Positions 1 through 9,087 are shown, numbered from the stretch's first letter. The stretch: 50,451 nucleotides of DNA from an uncultured Clostridia bacterium (GCA_934132895.1 CAKPAG010000011.1:1-50451); one strand, 5' to 3'. A program made the numbers and translations. The notes: a model not told the origin generated them from the sequence alone.

Positions 1-115
1 TGTACACTAAGAGTAGTTGTAAGAGTAAAATCCATTACTTCGTAATGTGCTTGCGTTTACTTTTTCACTTGACGATTTTATTTAGACTTAACATGAATAT
101 TGAAATTATATAGAT

Positions 116-144
116 ATTGTGGTATTATATAAGTATAGTATAAT
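116..144 (+). promoter_or_regulatory. Putative promoter of the TM2 gene
   Basis: A perfect -10 box TATAAT lies at 139-144 and a weak TTGTGG at 117-122, with a 16-base spacer. It stands just before the ribosome binding site of the gene starting at 167. The -35 box is poor, so only the -10 box is well supported. Bases 1-115 hold a short hairpin (ccatta/taatg near 33-48) and nothing else I recognise. Confidence 0.4.
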
Positions 145-166
145 AATACATAAAGGGGGAATTAAA

Positions 167-607
167 ATGTATTGTAGAAACTGTGGAAGAAAAATAGAAG
201 ATGGTTTTGAATATTGCGATGAATGTGAAAAAAAATTAAATGAAGTTAAAGAGGAGAAAAAAGAAGAAGTTGTAGAAGTAGTAGAAAATAATAATAATAC
301 TTCAGAAGAAAGCAAAGAAACTGAGGTAAAAAGTGAAAATACTACTAATACTACAAGTAATAATGCAGTTAATCCTCAAGCCAAATCTAAAGTTGCAGCA
401 GGAATTTTTGCTATAGTCTTAGGTGCTTTTGGTGTACATAACTTTTATTTGGGCTTTAACGGAAAGGCAGTAGCACAACTTTTAATAACAGTATTAAGTT
501 GTGGAATTCTTTCTCCAATATCTGCTTTATGGGGAGTAATAGAGGGAATATTAATTCTTACAGGAAGTCAAAATACTGATGCAGATGGTGTAGAGTTAAA
601 AGAGTAG
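167..607 (+). CDS. Zinc-ribbon TM2-domain membrane protein
   Basis: A 146-aa protein whose N-terminus is a double CxxC zinc ribbon (CRNCGRK at the start, then CDEC about 15 residues later). A long acidic, Asn/Thr-rich linker follows (about residues 25-75). The C-terminal half is a TM2 domain with two hydrophobic segments and the typical GxFGxHxFYLG turn (AFGVHNFYLGFNGKA). TM2 proteins are small membrane proteins of unknown biochemical role in many Firmicutes. An upstream in-frame start at 119 exists, but the ATG at 167 has AAAGGGGG seven bases ahead and gives the zinc ribbon as a proper N-terminus, so I chose it. The next gene starts 9 bases downstream, which suggests one transcript. Confidence 0.85.
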   Translation: MYCRNCGRKIEDGFEYCDECEKKLNEVKEEKKEEVVEVVENNNNTSEESKETEVKSENTTNTTSNNAVNPQAKSKVAAGIFAIVLGAFGVHNFYLGFNGKAVAQLLITVLSCGILSPISALWGVIEGILILTGSQNTDADGVELKE

Positions 608-615
608 AAGTATAA

Positions 616-1011
616 ATGAATAAAGATTTAAAAAATGGGATAAAAAATAGGTTAGTAGCAATATTAATACTCCTAATCATTTTTTCCATATATTTTGCTT
701 TTGAAGTATATTGTATAAAAGCAAATTGTATAATAAAATCTACTTTTGGATTTTCATGCCCTGCATGTGGACTTACAAGAGCATTTAAATCTCTATTAAA
801 ATTTGATATATACAGTGCATTTAAATATAACATACTTTCAATACCAATAGCTATTATTTTGAGTATATCTATTGTAGAATTGATTTATGATTTAATATTT
901 GGAAAAGATACTTTTTTATTAAATATAAAAAAATTTGCATATAATTATTATATTTTAATTATATTAGCACTTGTGATAAGTTTTATATATAACAATATAG
1001 TTGGAATATAA
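616..1011 (+). CDS. DUF2752 membrane protein
   Basis: A 131-aa protein with three hydrophobic segments (about residues 12-30, 65-85 and 105-128). Between the first two is the DUF2752 signature CPACGLTRAF (about residues 48-57), which has the CPxCGxTRA pattern. The family is a membrane protein of unknown function, often near TM2 or zinc-ribbon proteins, as here. It probably shares a transcript with the TM2 gene, ending at the hairpin at 1014-1057. Confidence 0.85.
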   Translation: MNKDLKNGIKNRLVAILILLIIFSIYFAFEVYCIKANCIIKSTFGFSCPACGLTRAFKSLLKFDIYSAFKYNILSIPIAIILSISIVELIYDLIFGKDTFLLNIKKFAYNYYILIILALVISFIYNNIVGI

Positions 1012-1013
1012 GA

Positions 1014-1057
1014 AAAAAATAACAAGCTTCTTTTTTAATTTGAGCTTGTTATTTTTT
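1014..1057. terminator. Bidirectional intrinsic terminator
   Basis: The arm AAATAACAAGCT (to about 1027) pairs with AGCTTGTTATTT from 1043, flanked by A7 on the left and T6 on the right. It sits between convergent genes and can end transcription from both strands. Confidence 0.85.
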
Positions 1058-1069
1058 GTTTTAATTATA

Positions 1070-2788
1070 TTAAGAGAAGAATGCAAACAGTGACATAAGC
1101 CTTGCAAGAGTTCCTTCTTTTTTGTTATATAGTATAGGCATGTTAGTATTAGTTGAACTTGTAAATATAGAATAGCTTTCAGATTTTTTTAATAGTTTTA
1201 ATGAGATTTCTTTATTTTTTTCTACTATTTCGATTACTGAAAAATTATTTGCTTGAGGAATAATAATAATTTTTGTATTTGAAACTTTACAAATAAACAT
1301 GTTTTCAACTCTAACGGAAGCAAATTCATTAAACTTGTTTTTTATTTTAGTAAATACTCTTTCAATATAGCTGATATCTGATGAAGTAGCAGAAGGACTA
1401 TTTAAAAGATAACCTAAAGAATCAAACTTAAGTGTTTCTGCATTATTTTCTAGTTCTTTTATATTTTTGTTTAAATCATCAACTTTAACTAACTGCATAA
1501 AATCATTATCAATTGTTATAGCAACTACTGCTGAAGTTTCTTCTAAAGAAGTAATACCATCCAATTTTTTAAATTGCATATCTTTGTATATTTTAACATA
1601 TTTTTCACTTTCAAGAATTTCATTAACTAGACTATATTTGATTTTTTCAATTAAGTTAGTTGAAGTATTTTCAAAGGTATTTAGTATTTTATGAGCTATT
1701 ATTTCATATATTTTTTCGTTTATTTTTTCATTTGGAATTATGAGAAGTGAATTTAATTTCTTTAGTTTTATTGCATATTCTACATTAGAATATTTAAACT
1801 CATTGTCCATTAAGAAACTTACTAACATTTCTTGTAATTTAATAATATTTGATTTTATAGCCTCTTCAAATTCATTTATTTTTTCTGATAAACTAGTTTC
1901 AACTTGTTCAAATTCATATTCGTCATTTTCATCATCAGGTATAAATGGTATAAGAGCTTTTCTAATAGCCATTTTAATTTTTTCTTGTTCTTTTATAAAT
2001 TTATCTTTTTTGGATTTATCTAAAATATTTCTTTTTATATTTAGGTAATTATCATCTAGAATTTTATTAAAAAATATTAATTTGTTATAGTTAGAATATT
2101 TTCTACTTGTTTCATCTAACAGATTTAAAAAATCAGTATAGTTTTTACATTTATTTTTGGTAAAGAATTTTTTAAGATATTTTCTAGGGTTTAAGAATAA
2201 GTTAATATATAAACTCTCTTCAGATTCATTAAGTAGGTAACAAATTTGACTTAATATTTTTCCCTCTAAAAAATAAATATCATTATCAGAACTTATTTTA
2301 TTGCCTAAAAAATCATTTTCATATGTTCTATATGTAGGAATAAGTTCTAAACTAGTAGGTAGGGTATATAGCAGTCTACAAGCTAGATTTGAAATTACAG
2401 CCCTGTTTATACCAAAGTCATTATATATTATTTTGTAATTGGCTTTTGAAATAGCTGCTACCGAATATCCTGTAGAATATATATCCCTTGAAATTTCAGT
2501 TGTAGTAAGAGCATATAATATACGAAGAGAAATAGCTTCAATATTATTTACATCTTTTATATATAATTCTTTTTTTATAGCGTCATAATATCCAGTTTTG
2601 TAATCCATTATTGCTTCGTTACCAAATATAACTACATCAATATTTGAGTAAAGTTTTTTTTGTAAAGCTTTTTCTTGTCTTTTAGTTATATAGCCAAAAG
2701 ATAGAAGTTTTTCAAATATTTGAGATACTATATTCATAAAATTATCATCAAGATTGCATTTTTCCTTTAGTTTATCTAAATAATTCAT
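1070..2788 (-). CDS. Hypothetical protein, 572 aa
   Basis: A lysine- and asparagine-rich soluble protein with no signal peptide, no membrane segment and no motif I recognise. The middle (about residues 250-330) is charged and probably helical. The C-terminal third (from about residue 415) alternates short hydrophobic strands and looks like a separate alpha/beta domain. The start is supported by GGAGG at about 2793-2797, eight bases ahead of the ATG at 2788. It stands alone, convergent with the DUF2752 gene and about 180 bases downstream of glmU on the same strand. I cannot assign a function. Confidence 0.7.
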   Translation of the reverse strand: MNYLDKLKEKCNLDDNFMNIVSQIFEKLLSFGYITKRQEKALQKKLYSNIDVVIFGNEAIMDYKTGYYDAIKKELYIKDVNNIEAISLRILYALTTTEISRDIYSTGYSVAAISKANYKIIYNDFGINRAVISNLACRLLYTLPTSLELIPTYRTYENDFLGNKISSDNDIYFLEGKILSQICYLLNESEESLYINLFLNPRKYLKKFFTKNKCKNYTDFLNLLDETSRKYSNYNKLIFFNKILDDNYLNIKRNILDKSKKDKFIKEQEKIKMAIRKALIPFIPDDENDEYEFEQVETSLSEKINEFEEAIKSNIIKLQEMLVSFLMDNEFKYSNVEYAIKLKKLNSLLIIPNEKINEKIYEIIAHKILNTFENTSTNLIEKIKYSLVNEILESEKYVKIYKDMQFKKLDGITSLEETSAVVAITIDNDFMQLVKVDDLNKNIKELENNAETLKFDSLGYLLNSPSATSSDISYIERVFTKIKNKFNEFASVRVENMFICKVSNTKIIIIPQANNFSVIEIVEKNKEISLKLLKKSESYSIFTSSTNTNMPILYNKKEGTLARLMSLFAFFS

Positions 2789-2911
2789 ATATTTTATCCT
2801 CCGTTTAAACTAAAATTAATTAATTATACTATATTGTATAATAAACATAAAAAATATACAATACATTTTTTAGAAAATAAAAAATAAATTATAAAAAAGT
2901 ATATAGAATAG

Positions 2912-2949
2912 AAAAATAGGAACTAGATAAAAGACTAATTCCTATTTTT
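2912..2949 (-). terminator. glmU terminator
   Basis: AAAAATAGGAA (2912-2922) pairs with TTCCTATTTTT (2939-2949), giving an 11-bp stem. Read on the minus strand it lies 21 bases after the glmU stop and ends in a T-rich tract. Confidence 0.75.
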
Positions 2950-2969
2950 CATAAAGTTATATTTATTTG

Positions 2970-4334
2970 TTATTTTTTAAAATAATCTACTTTTGTAGTT
3001 TGTTTTTCACGAGCTATTGCAAGTGAATTTGCAGGTACATCTTCGTTTATAGTAGAACCAGCACCAATTATTGAATTTTCTCCTATAGTAACTGGGGCAA
3101 GTAGGGCAGAGTTACATCCGATGAAAGCACCATCTTTAATTGTAGTTCTATTTTTTTCCCATTTTGTATTCATGTTAGCAGTGATCGCACCACAAGCAAT
3201 CTCAACATTTTTACCAATGTCGGCATCACCTGTATAAATTAGATGAGGTATTTTGGTGTTTTCACCAACATTAACATTTTTTGTTTCAGCAAAACTACCA
3301 ACTTTAACATTTCTATCTAAATTTGTATTTGGTCTTATATGAGCAAAAGGACCTATTTTGCAATTATCTTTTATTATACTATCAGTAACTTTACTAGTTT
3401 CAATACATACATTATTTCCAATTTTTGATGAGATAATGTGAGAATTTGGACCAATAACACAATTTTCACCAATTACAGTATTACCTTGGATATTAGTTTC
3501 AGGATAAATAATTGTATCTTTACCAATTTTTGCATTTAAACTAATATATGTGTTTGAAGGATCAATTAATGTTACACCATTATCCATATGAAATTCTCTT
3601 GTAGATTTTAACATTGTTTTTGTAACAATTGATAAATCAGATCTTGAATTTATACCTTGAGTTTCATCAGGATCTTGGATCATATATACACCAATTCTAC
3701 CACCTTTTTGTATAATGTGGTAAGGTATATCTGTAATATAATACTCATTTTGAGCATTTTTGTTATCTAATTTAGCAAATGATTCTTTTAAACATTTACC
3801 TTTAAAACAGTAAAGCCCAATATTTACTTCTTCAACAGCAAGTTCTTCTTCATTACAGTCTTTTTGTTCAACTATTTTTGATAGATTACCTTGTGAATCA
3901 CGAATAATTCTACCATATGCTGGAGTTTTTTCAAACACTGCAGATGCTAAAGCACCATCAAAATTACCAAGTTCAACAAATGAAATAATTGATTTGATTG
4001 TATAAGAAGAGATAAGAGGCATATCGCCATTTACTACTATAATTAAATCATCATCATTTATATATTCTTGTGCTTGCATTACAGCATGACCTGTTCCAAG
4101 TTGTTCTTTTTGAAGTATGCAAGTTACATCTTCTCTTGATTTTAAATTTTCTTCTACTAGTTCATGTTTGTGACCAACTATAACGTAAGATTTAGATATA
4201 TCAGCATCTTTACATGCATCACATACATAATCTATTATACATTTATCATATACTTTGTGTAAAACTTTAGGTAGTTCAGATTTCATTCTAGTACCTTTAC
4301 CACCTGCTAAAATTATTGCTTTTATATTAGCCAT
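2970..4334 (-). CDS. glmU: Bifunctional UDP-GlcNAc pyrophosphorylase / GlcN-1-P acetyltransferase
   Basis: GlmU acetylates glucosamine-1-phosphate and joins it to UTP, giving UDP-GlcNAc for the cell wall. The 454-aa protein starts with the nucleotidyltransferase signature LAGGKGTRMKSELPKVLHKV. The C-terminal half is a left-handed beta helix of hexapeptide repeats, ending with the acetyltransferase features GAGSTIN and IAREKQ. The length matches the family. The ATG at 4334 (MANIKAIILAGG) is preceded by AGGAG; an upstream in-frame start at 4382 lies inside a hairpin and is rejected. A sigma-A-like promoter and a hairpin sit directly upstream. Confidence 0.97.
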   Translation of the reverse strand: MANIKAIILAGGKGTRMKSELPKVLHKVYDKCIIDYVCDACKDADISKSYVIVGHKHELVEENLKSREDVTCILQKEQLGTGHAVMQAQEYINDDDLIIVVNGDMPLISSYTIKSIISFVELGNFDGALASAVFEKTPAYGRIIRDSQGNLSKIVEQKDCNEEELAVEEVNIGLYCFKGKCLKESFAKLDNKNAQNEYYITDIPYHIIQKGGRIGVYMIQDPDETQGINSRSDLSIVTKTMLKSTREFHMDNGVTLIDPSNTYISLNAKIGKDTIIYPETNIQGNTVIGENCVIGPNSHIISSKIGNNVCIETSKVTDSIIKDNCKIGPFAHIRPNTNLDRNVKVGSFAETKNVNVGENTKIPHLIYTGDADIGKNVEIACGAITANMNTKWEKNRTTIKDGAFIGCNSALLAPVTIGENSIIGAGSTINEDVPANSLAIAREKQTTKVDYFKK

Positions 4335-4351
4335 ATAATCATCTCCTAAAA

Positions 4352-4380
4352 AAACGTAGTATGAAAAAATCATACTACGC
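4352..4380 (-). terminator. Hairpin plus U-tract in the glmU leader
   Basis: A perfect 10-bp inverted repeat, CGTAGTATGA (4355-4364) and TCATACTACG (4370-4379). On the minus strand it is followed by seven T and then the glmU ribosome binding site. It could terminate rmuC transcription. It also lies just downstream of a predicted glmU promoter, so it would be the very 5' end of the glmU mRNA. Confidence 0.75.
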
Positions 4381-4382
4381 AT

Positions 4383-4411
4383 ATTTTAGCATATTTTATT
4401 TAAGTTGTAAA
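4383..4411 (-). promoter_or_regulatory. Predicted sigma-A promoter of glmU
   Basis: On the minus strand TTTACA (4406-4411) and TAAAAT (4383-4388) are separated by 17 bases. Start of transcription is predicted near 4377-4380, at the base of the hairpin. Confidence 0.6.
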
Positions 4412-4436
4412 GTATATTAAATAATAATTTGAATTC

Positions 4437-5723
4437 TTAAACATCAGTTGTTTCACTAGGAATATTTAAAGCTAGACCATCACTTGAGTAGAATTCGTTT
4501 TCGTCTGCTACAGGAAGTGCCTCAACTTTTTTTAATTTTCTTTCAATTGTTCTAGATTTTTTAGAAGCAAGTTCCATAGTAGAAGAGATTTCAAGTAGTT
4601 TTTTATTAGTTTTATCTAGTATATCACCAAATTTAGCAAATTCTGTTTTTACTACTCCTAAAAGTTGCCATACTTCACTAGTTCTTTTTTCGATTGCAAG
4701 TGTTCTAAATCCCATTTGCAAACTGTTAAGTAATGCAACAAAAGTAGTAGGCCCAGAAACAACAATTCTGTATTTTTGTGATATGAATTCACAAAGTCCA
4801 GTGTTTCTTAAGACTTCGCAATAAAGACTTTCAGTAGGTAAAAACATTATTCCGAAATCTGTTGTAAATGGTGGTTCAATATATTTATCTGATATATCTT
4901 TAGCAAATGATTTTATTGAATTTTCAAGTTTCTTTCTAGATTCTAAAACAAGTGAACTATCTCCTAAATCTTCAGCGTCAACCAATCTTGAATAATCTTC
5001 TATAGGGAATTTAGAATCTACAGGAAGCCATACAAATTCATTATCATTTCTACCAGGAAGTTTAATTGCAAACTCTACTAAGTCATTTGATTTTGGTTTT
5101 GTTTTTACATTACATTCATATTGCTCTTTAGTCAAAAATTGTTCTAATATATTTCCAAGTTGAATTTCTCCCCAGAAACCTCTTGACTTTACATTTGTAA
5201 ATACTTTCTTTAAATCGCCAACGCCTTGTGCTAAATTTTGCATTTCCCCCAGTCCTTTGTATACAGATTCTAGTCTATCATTTACAATTTTAAAAGACTC
5301 ACCAAGTCTTTTTTCAAGTGTACCTTGTAGCTTCTCATCTACCGTAACACGCATTTTTTCAAGTTTTTCGTTGTTATCTTTTTGCAAATTAGTAAGACTT
5401 ACTTCCATAGTTTTACGAATGTTTTCAAGTTTTTCTTCCATATTTTTTCTAGTATTTTCAAGTTTAGTTTCATTTATAGTGGTAAGATTTGTAAGTTGCA
5501 ATTGTTGTATACTAGAACTATCAGTAATTTTAGAACCAATTGTATTTGAAAGTTCTTCACGTGTATCTTTAAAGTTAGTTGAAAGTTCTTGCCTTATTGT
5601 ATTAAATTCACGTATAAATTCTTTAGAATTATTTCCTTTATTTTTTCTTCCTGAAAGTATTAAGAGTAGTGTAATAACAAGAAGAATTACAGTAATAATT
5701 AGTAATATTGTATTTAAACTCAT
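4437..5723 (-). CDS. rmuC: RmuC-family DNA recombination protein
   Basis: RmuC proteins are membrane-anchored, nuclease-fold proteins that limit recombination at inverted repeats. The 428-aa protein has one N-terminal membrane helix (residues 3-24). A long coiled coil of repeated ExLExxRKxxE units follows (about residues 35-160). The RmuC domain comes next, with GFWGEIQLGNILEQFL and LPVDSKFPIEDYSRL, and then MFLPTESLYCEVL and TTFVALLNSLQMGFRTL. The ATG at 5723 has AGAGG upstream and gives a clean membrane anchor, so I prefer it to the in-frame start at 5783. The gene lies upstream of glmU on the same strand. Confidence 0.93.
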   Translation of the reverse strand: MSLNTILLIITVILLVITLLLILSGRKNKGNNSKEFIREFNTIRQELSTNFKDTREELSNTIGSKITDSSSIQQLQLTNLTTINETKLENTRKNMEEKLENIRKTMEVSLTNLQKDNNEKLEKMRVTVDEKLQGTLEKRLGESFKIVNDRLESVYKGLGEMQNLAQGVGDLKKVFTNVKSRGFWGEIQLGNILEQFLTKEQYECNVKTKPKSNDLVEFAIKLPGRNDNEFVWLPVDSKFPIEDYSRLVDAEDLGDSSLVLESRKKLENSIKSFAKDISDKYIEPPFTTDFGIMFLPTESLYCEVLRNTGLCEFISQKYRIVVSGPTTFVALLNSLQMGFRTLAIEKRTSEVWQLLGVVKTEFAKFGDILDKTNKKLLEISSTMELASKKSRTIERKLKKVEALPVADENEFYSSDGLALNIPSETTDV

Positions 5724-5826
5724 ATATAAATAACCTCTTTTCTTTAACAATAATATTATAGCAAGTAAACTTATGTTTGTCAAATAAAAAGAAGAAAAAC
5801 AAAAAAAGTTTAAATGGATTTAATTA

Positions 5827-6985
5827 CTAATATATAGAATTTAACTTATCAATTGTATTTAATAAAGCTTTTTTATTATCCCTAATTTCATTTAAAAAAC
5901 TTTCTATATTTGATAAAAATCCTATAGGGTTTGCATTTTTTTTAGAAAGTTCAATAGTAAGAGAGCAAACATTTGAAAGTGCTACTCTGTAATAGTCCAT
6001 AACGCCATATTTTAAGCTTTCATTTACTAATGAATAATTAGTGTATTTTGAATATTCATTCATGCCGAGTGATTGGATTTGAATATTAGATTTATCTGCA
6101 AATTCTTTATCACAAAAACCATATATTTCACCACCAGTAGAATGATATGAAAATATTGCAAGAAGGCTTTCATCTGTATCATCTTTTAAATTATATATTT
6201 CTTTTATATATTTGTACAGTCCTAAATTTTCAGGAACTCTTTTTTCAAATGTAGCAATACCTGGAAAAGACATAGGAGAGGGAATAGTTGTCTTTATATC
6301 ATTGTATCTAAGAGGTCCGAATTTTTGAGATTTTCTTAATGCTTTTATTTCTTTAAATCTATGAATTGAATTTGAGTTTATATCAATGCCTTTTCCATTT
6401 GCAGACCAAATAGGTAAAATATCTTCATTTAAATTACATTTTTTTAAAATATTTTTTACACTTTTTCTTAGAAGACCATTCTCAATATTTAAAAGAGAAG
6501 ACTTTAATACCTTTTTGTATTTTTTATCTAAACATTTTCCTTGCATACTTAAATAATCATCTTGGTCGTAAGCTAGCAAATATTCTGTTGCTAATTTTTC
6601 TAACTCCTTTTGATTTAAATTTAAAGTATTTTTTAAAACATTACTTGTTGATATTATATACCCTTCAGGATTTAAAAGTGGAATAAAATGAAAAGTGTAA
6701 GTATTGCTATACTTTTCATAAAGTTCTTTATCTTTTAAAAGAGAGATTATAACTTCAAGTATAAAGTATTCTGTTATTATTTCACAACCGATGTGTACAA
6801 CTAAATAATATAACATGTTTTTTTCCAGTTCCAATTTTGTATGAATTTACAGGAAAGTTAAAAGATGTCATGCATAAGCATTTATCAAATAGAAATTTGT
6901 CTTCATAATTGTTTCTTAAATAGCATAGTAAATTTTGTATATTATTGTATGATAGAATAAAGTTATTTAAATATATTTTTTCCAA
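5827..6985 (-). CDS. M14-family zinc carboxypeptidase (needs a +1 shift at CGG)
   Basis: A 385-aa M14 metallopeptidase if read through a +1 shift at 6788-6790. Zinc ligands are in THGCE (HxxE, about residue 65) and YHSTGG (His, about residue 240). The probable catalytic Glu is in SLTIELS near the C-terminus. The family removes C-terminal residues or trims cell-wall peptides; no signal peptide is visible, so location is uncertain. The unshifted frame reads CAT CGG TTG TGA and stops, giving only about 66 residues. Skipping the extra C gives CAT GGT TGT GAA, which rebuilds the HxxE motif exactly. I chose the TTG start at 6985 because AGGTGA lies about 5 bases upstream; GTG at 6994 is the alternative but overlaps that site. 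Confidence 0.8.
6788..6790 (-). other. +1 frameshift site, CGG before GGT (M14 peptidase)
   Basis: On the minus strand: CAT C GGT TGT GAA. The extra C precedes the glycine codon between the zinc-binding His and Glu. Confidence 0.85.
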
Positions 6986-7099
6986 AATAATCACCTATAT
7001 AATTATAAATATTTAGTACATAGTATTAAATTTAAATTAGATTTATGATAAAATAGGTTAAGAAGAATATAATTTTAAGAGTGAGAGGAAGAGGGAAAC

Positions 7100-7810
7100 A
7101 TGGATATAAACGATTACAAAATGATTGCACATAGAGGATTACATGGTAAAGATATACCGGAAAATTCTTGTTTAGCTTTTAGTAAAGCAAAAGAAAATAA
7201 ATATGCTATTGAATTAGATGTAAGACTAACATCCAATAAAAAGATAGTAGTATTTCATGATGATAATCTTTTTAGAATGACGGGAGAAAATAAAGAAGTT
7301 AAAAAGTGTACTTTAGAAGAGATAAAGAAGTTAAGATTAGGAGAAAGTAATGAAAAAATACCGACTTTAGAAGAAGTATTAGATTTAGTAAATGGCGAAG
7401 TACCACTTTTAATAGAAATAAAAAATGATTCTATAGATTTATGCTTAGAAAATTTATTAATAAAAGAACTAGAAAAATATAATGGAAAATATTTAATCGA
7501 ATCTTTTAACCCACTTAGTGTTTTGTATGTAAAAAAGAAATGTAAGAACACAGATGTAGGACTACTTATCACAGGAAATGATGATTTTTTTGAAAAAGTA
7601 TATAAAAGAATACTTTTTAGTATTATTAATCCAGAATTTGTAGCCTATGACATAAGAAATTTAGATGAAGAAAAGTATAGGTATTTCCATGAAAAAAATA
7701 TGTATGTGATTGCATGGACTATAAGAGAAAAAAATGAAAAAGAAAAGGCCACTACTTGCAGCGATGGAATTATTTTTGAAGATATATTTAGCAAAAAGCA
7801 AAAGTTTTAA
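7100..7810 (+). CDS. Glycerophosphodiester phosphodiesterase
   Basis: A 236-aa cytoplasmic GDPD that would hydrolyse glycerophosphodiesters to glycerol-3-phosphate and an alcohol. The hallmark N-terminal motif AHRGLHGKDIPENS carries the catalytic His. ELDVRLT gives metal-binding Glu/Asp and VVFHDD the second catalytic His. LIEIKND and the C-terminal AWTIRE and SDGIIFEDI complete the TIM barrel, and the length is normal. A GAGAGGAAGAGGG purine tract precedes the ATG at 7100. The gene diverges from the M14 peptidase. Confidence 0.93.
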   Translation: MDINDYKMIAHRGLHGKDIPENSCLAFSKAKENKYAIELDVRLTSNKKIVVFHDDNLFRMTGENKEVKKCTLEEIKKLRLGESNEKIPTLEEVLDLVNGEVPLLIEIKNDSIDLCLENLLIKELEKYNGKYLIESFNPLSVLYVKKKCKNTDVGLLITGNDDFFEKVYKRILFSIINPEFVAYDIRNLDEEKYRYFHEKNMYVIAWTIREKNEKEKATTCSDGIIFEDIFSKKQKF

Positions 7811-7860
7811 ATATTATAATTCTTAAAAATATAAAAAAATATATATAAGTTAAAAAATGG

Positions 7861-7889
7861 TTGACTTTATGTAAAAAGCATACTATACT
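7861..7889 (+). promoter_or_regulatory. Sigma-A promoter of the gene pair at 7962-8811
   Basis: TTGACT (7861-7866), 17 bases, TATACT (7884-7889). This is a near-consensus promoter about 70 bases before the start codon. Confidence 0.75.
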
Positions 7890-7961
7890 TATCCAAGTAA
7901 TTTAGAATTTTATTGCTTTTATATTAAAAAGCAAAATAAATAATAAAAGGAGGTAATCTAT

Positions 7962-8372
7962 ATGAAAAGATTATCTTATGCATTACTTATTTGTTTTTAT
8001 GTTTTTTTACTAGTCTTAACCTATAATAAAGAGGTAAGCCTTAGTAATCAGCAGGAGCTTAAGCTAGTTCAAAGTGATATTTTGCGGGTTGTAGATGCTA
8101 AATCTCTTTCTGCCCAAGAAATAAAAACACTTGATTTCAATTTAAAGAATAATCAAAATGTATTAGTAACATTTATTGAAACTGAGAACAAGTTTGATGA
8201 TGTTACAGAAAAACTTATAGTGGGAAAATATACAAAAGAAAATATACCTTATGTTATATTTGTATATAATCCCCAACAGAAAACTCTTAATACATTTTCA
8301 AGTAGTAAAGAATTTCTTGAGTTTGAAGACATATCACTTTCAGATGTTGACTCGTACTTAGGAAGTATATAA
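7962..8372 (+). CDS. Small membrane-anchored protein of unknown function
   Basis: A 136-aa protein with one N-terminal hydrophobic helix (residues 4-21), which is a signal anchor or uncleaved signal peptide without a lipobox. An extracytoplasmic domain of about 110 residues that I do not recognise follows. AAAAGGAGG precedes the ATG by seven bases. Codon 42 (8085-8087) is an in-frame CGG read as Arg (DILRVVDAK). A +1 shift there would stop at once (GGG TTG TAG), so this CGG must be read in frame. It is one of only four such codons in the window. It probably forms an operon with the next gene. Confidence 0.75.
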   Translation: MKRLSYALLICFYVFLLVLTYNKEVSLSNQQELKLVQSDILRVVDAKSLSAQEIKTLDFNLKNNQNVLVTFIETENKFDDVTEKLIVGKYTKENIPYVIFVYNPQQKTLNTFSSSKEFLEFEDISLSDVDSYLGSI

Positions 8373-8397
8373 TCATTTAGGTGGAATAAAATCGAAA

Positions 8398-8811
8398 ATG
8401 ATGGTCTCTAAGTTATCTCAGGGAAGCGCATATTCGTTTATTATTGTTAGTTATGTTATACTTTTAATTATAATTTTTATAAGTATATTGGGATTATCAA
8501 TAAGTATAGTTGATGGATGTGTTTACTGGGAAAGTGGATGCGGTTTTAAGTATAAAGAAAATTTCTTAGGAAATAAATTCAAAATAAAACCTGATTTTTT
8601 AGATAAAGATGTTAGAAGTATTCGAATTAAAAAGGCAATTAAAAACCCGAAAGAGTATTTTCTTCTTTCTAAAAATGAAGATTTTATTGTACTAAGACAT
8701 TCTATTTATGTAAGGTATAAAAATGATGGGCACTCTATTGTGACTGAAGATTTTCCAAAAGAGTTACCAAATGGATATGAATATTCTTTGGAAAGAAATG
8801 ATATAACTTAA
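8398..8811 (+). CDS. Small single-pass membrane protein
   Basis: A 137-aa protein with one strong hydrophobic segment (about residues 12-38), followed by a mixed, basic C-terminal domain. No family recognised. AGGTGG lies about 13 bases before the double ATG (8398 and 8401), so the second ATG is as likely a start as the first. It lies 25 bases after the previous gene and both end at the hairpin at 8828-8868. Confidence 0.7.
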   Translation: MMVSKLSQGSAYSFIIVSYVILLIIIFISILGLSISIVDGCVYWESGCGFKYKENFLGNKFKIKPDFLDKDVRSIRIKKAIKNPKEYFLLSKNEDFIVLRHSIYVRYKNDGHSIVTEDFPKELPNGYEYSLERNDIT

Positions 8812-8827
8812 AAAGATAATTTAAGTA

Positions 8828-8868
8828 AAAAGCTATTAAGTCTTAAATAAAGATTTAATAGCTTTTTG
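8828..8868 (+). terminator. Intrinsic terminator
   Basis: AAAAAGCTATTAAGTCTT (8828-8845) pairs with AGATTTAATAGCTTTTT (8852-8868) around a 6-base loop, ending in T5. It closes the two-gene unit at 7962-8811. Confidence 0.85.
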
Positions 8869-8914
8869 CTATACAAATTAATTCAGATAAATTTTAAAAA
8901 AGCATTTTTATTTA

Positions 8915-8943
8915 TTTACTTTTCAAATAAAATATGGTATAGT
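8915..8943 (+). promoter_or_regulatory. Sigma-A promoter of the metK leader
   Basis: TTTACT (8915-8920), 17-base spacer, TATAGT (8938-8943). Start of transcription is predicted near 8950, just before the riboswitch. Confidence 0.65.
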
Positions 8944-8961
8944 GTATATATAGTTAAAATA

Positions 8962-9064
8962 TTTATCAAGAGTGGACGAAAGAATCGGCTTTATGACTCC
9001 ACAGCAACCTGTAAGAAAACAAGGTGCTAATACCGACAAAGTAAAAATGCTTTGGATGATAATT
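8962..9064 (+). promoter_or_regulatory. SAM-I (S-box) riboswitch aptamer
   Basis: The leader has the S-box landmarks in order: TTATCAAGAGTGG, TTTATGACTCC, ACAGCAACCTG, AAGGTGCTAATACC, then TGATAA closing P1 with the opening TTATCA. It lies directly upstream of metK, a classic S-box target. High S-adenosylmethionine would favour the downstream terminator and lower MetK synthesis. Confidence 0.92.
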
Positions 9065-9087
9065 TAAATATATAATTGATATTTAAT

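Noticed and set aside
4335..4382. Longer glmU reading frame starting at 4382
   Set aside because: The extension lies in a hairpin and U-tract and lacks a binding site. The ATG at 4334 has AGGAG and starts directly with the conserved motif.
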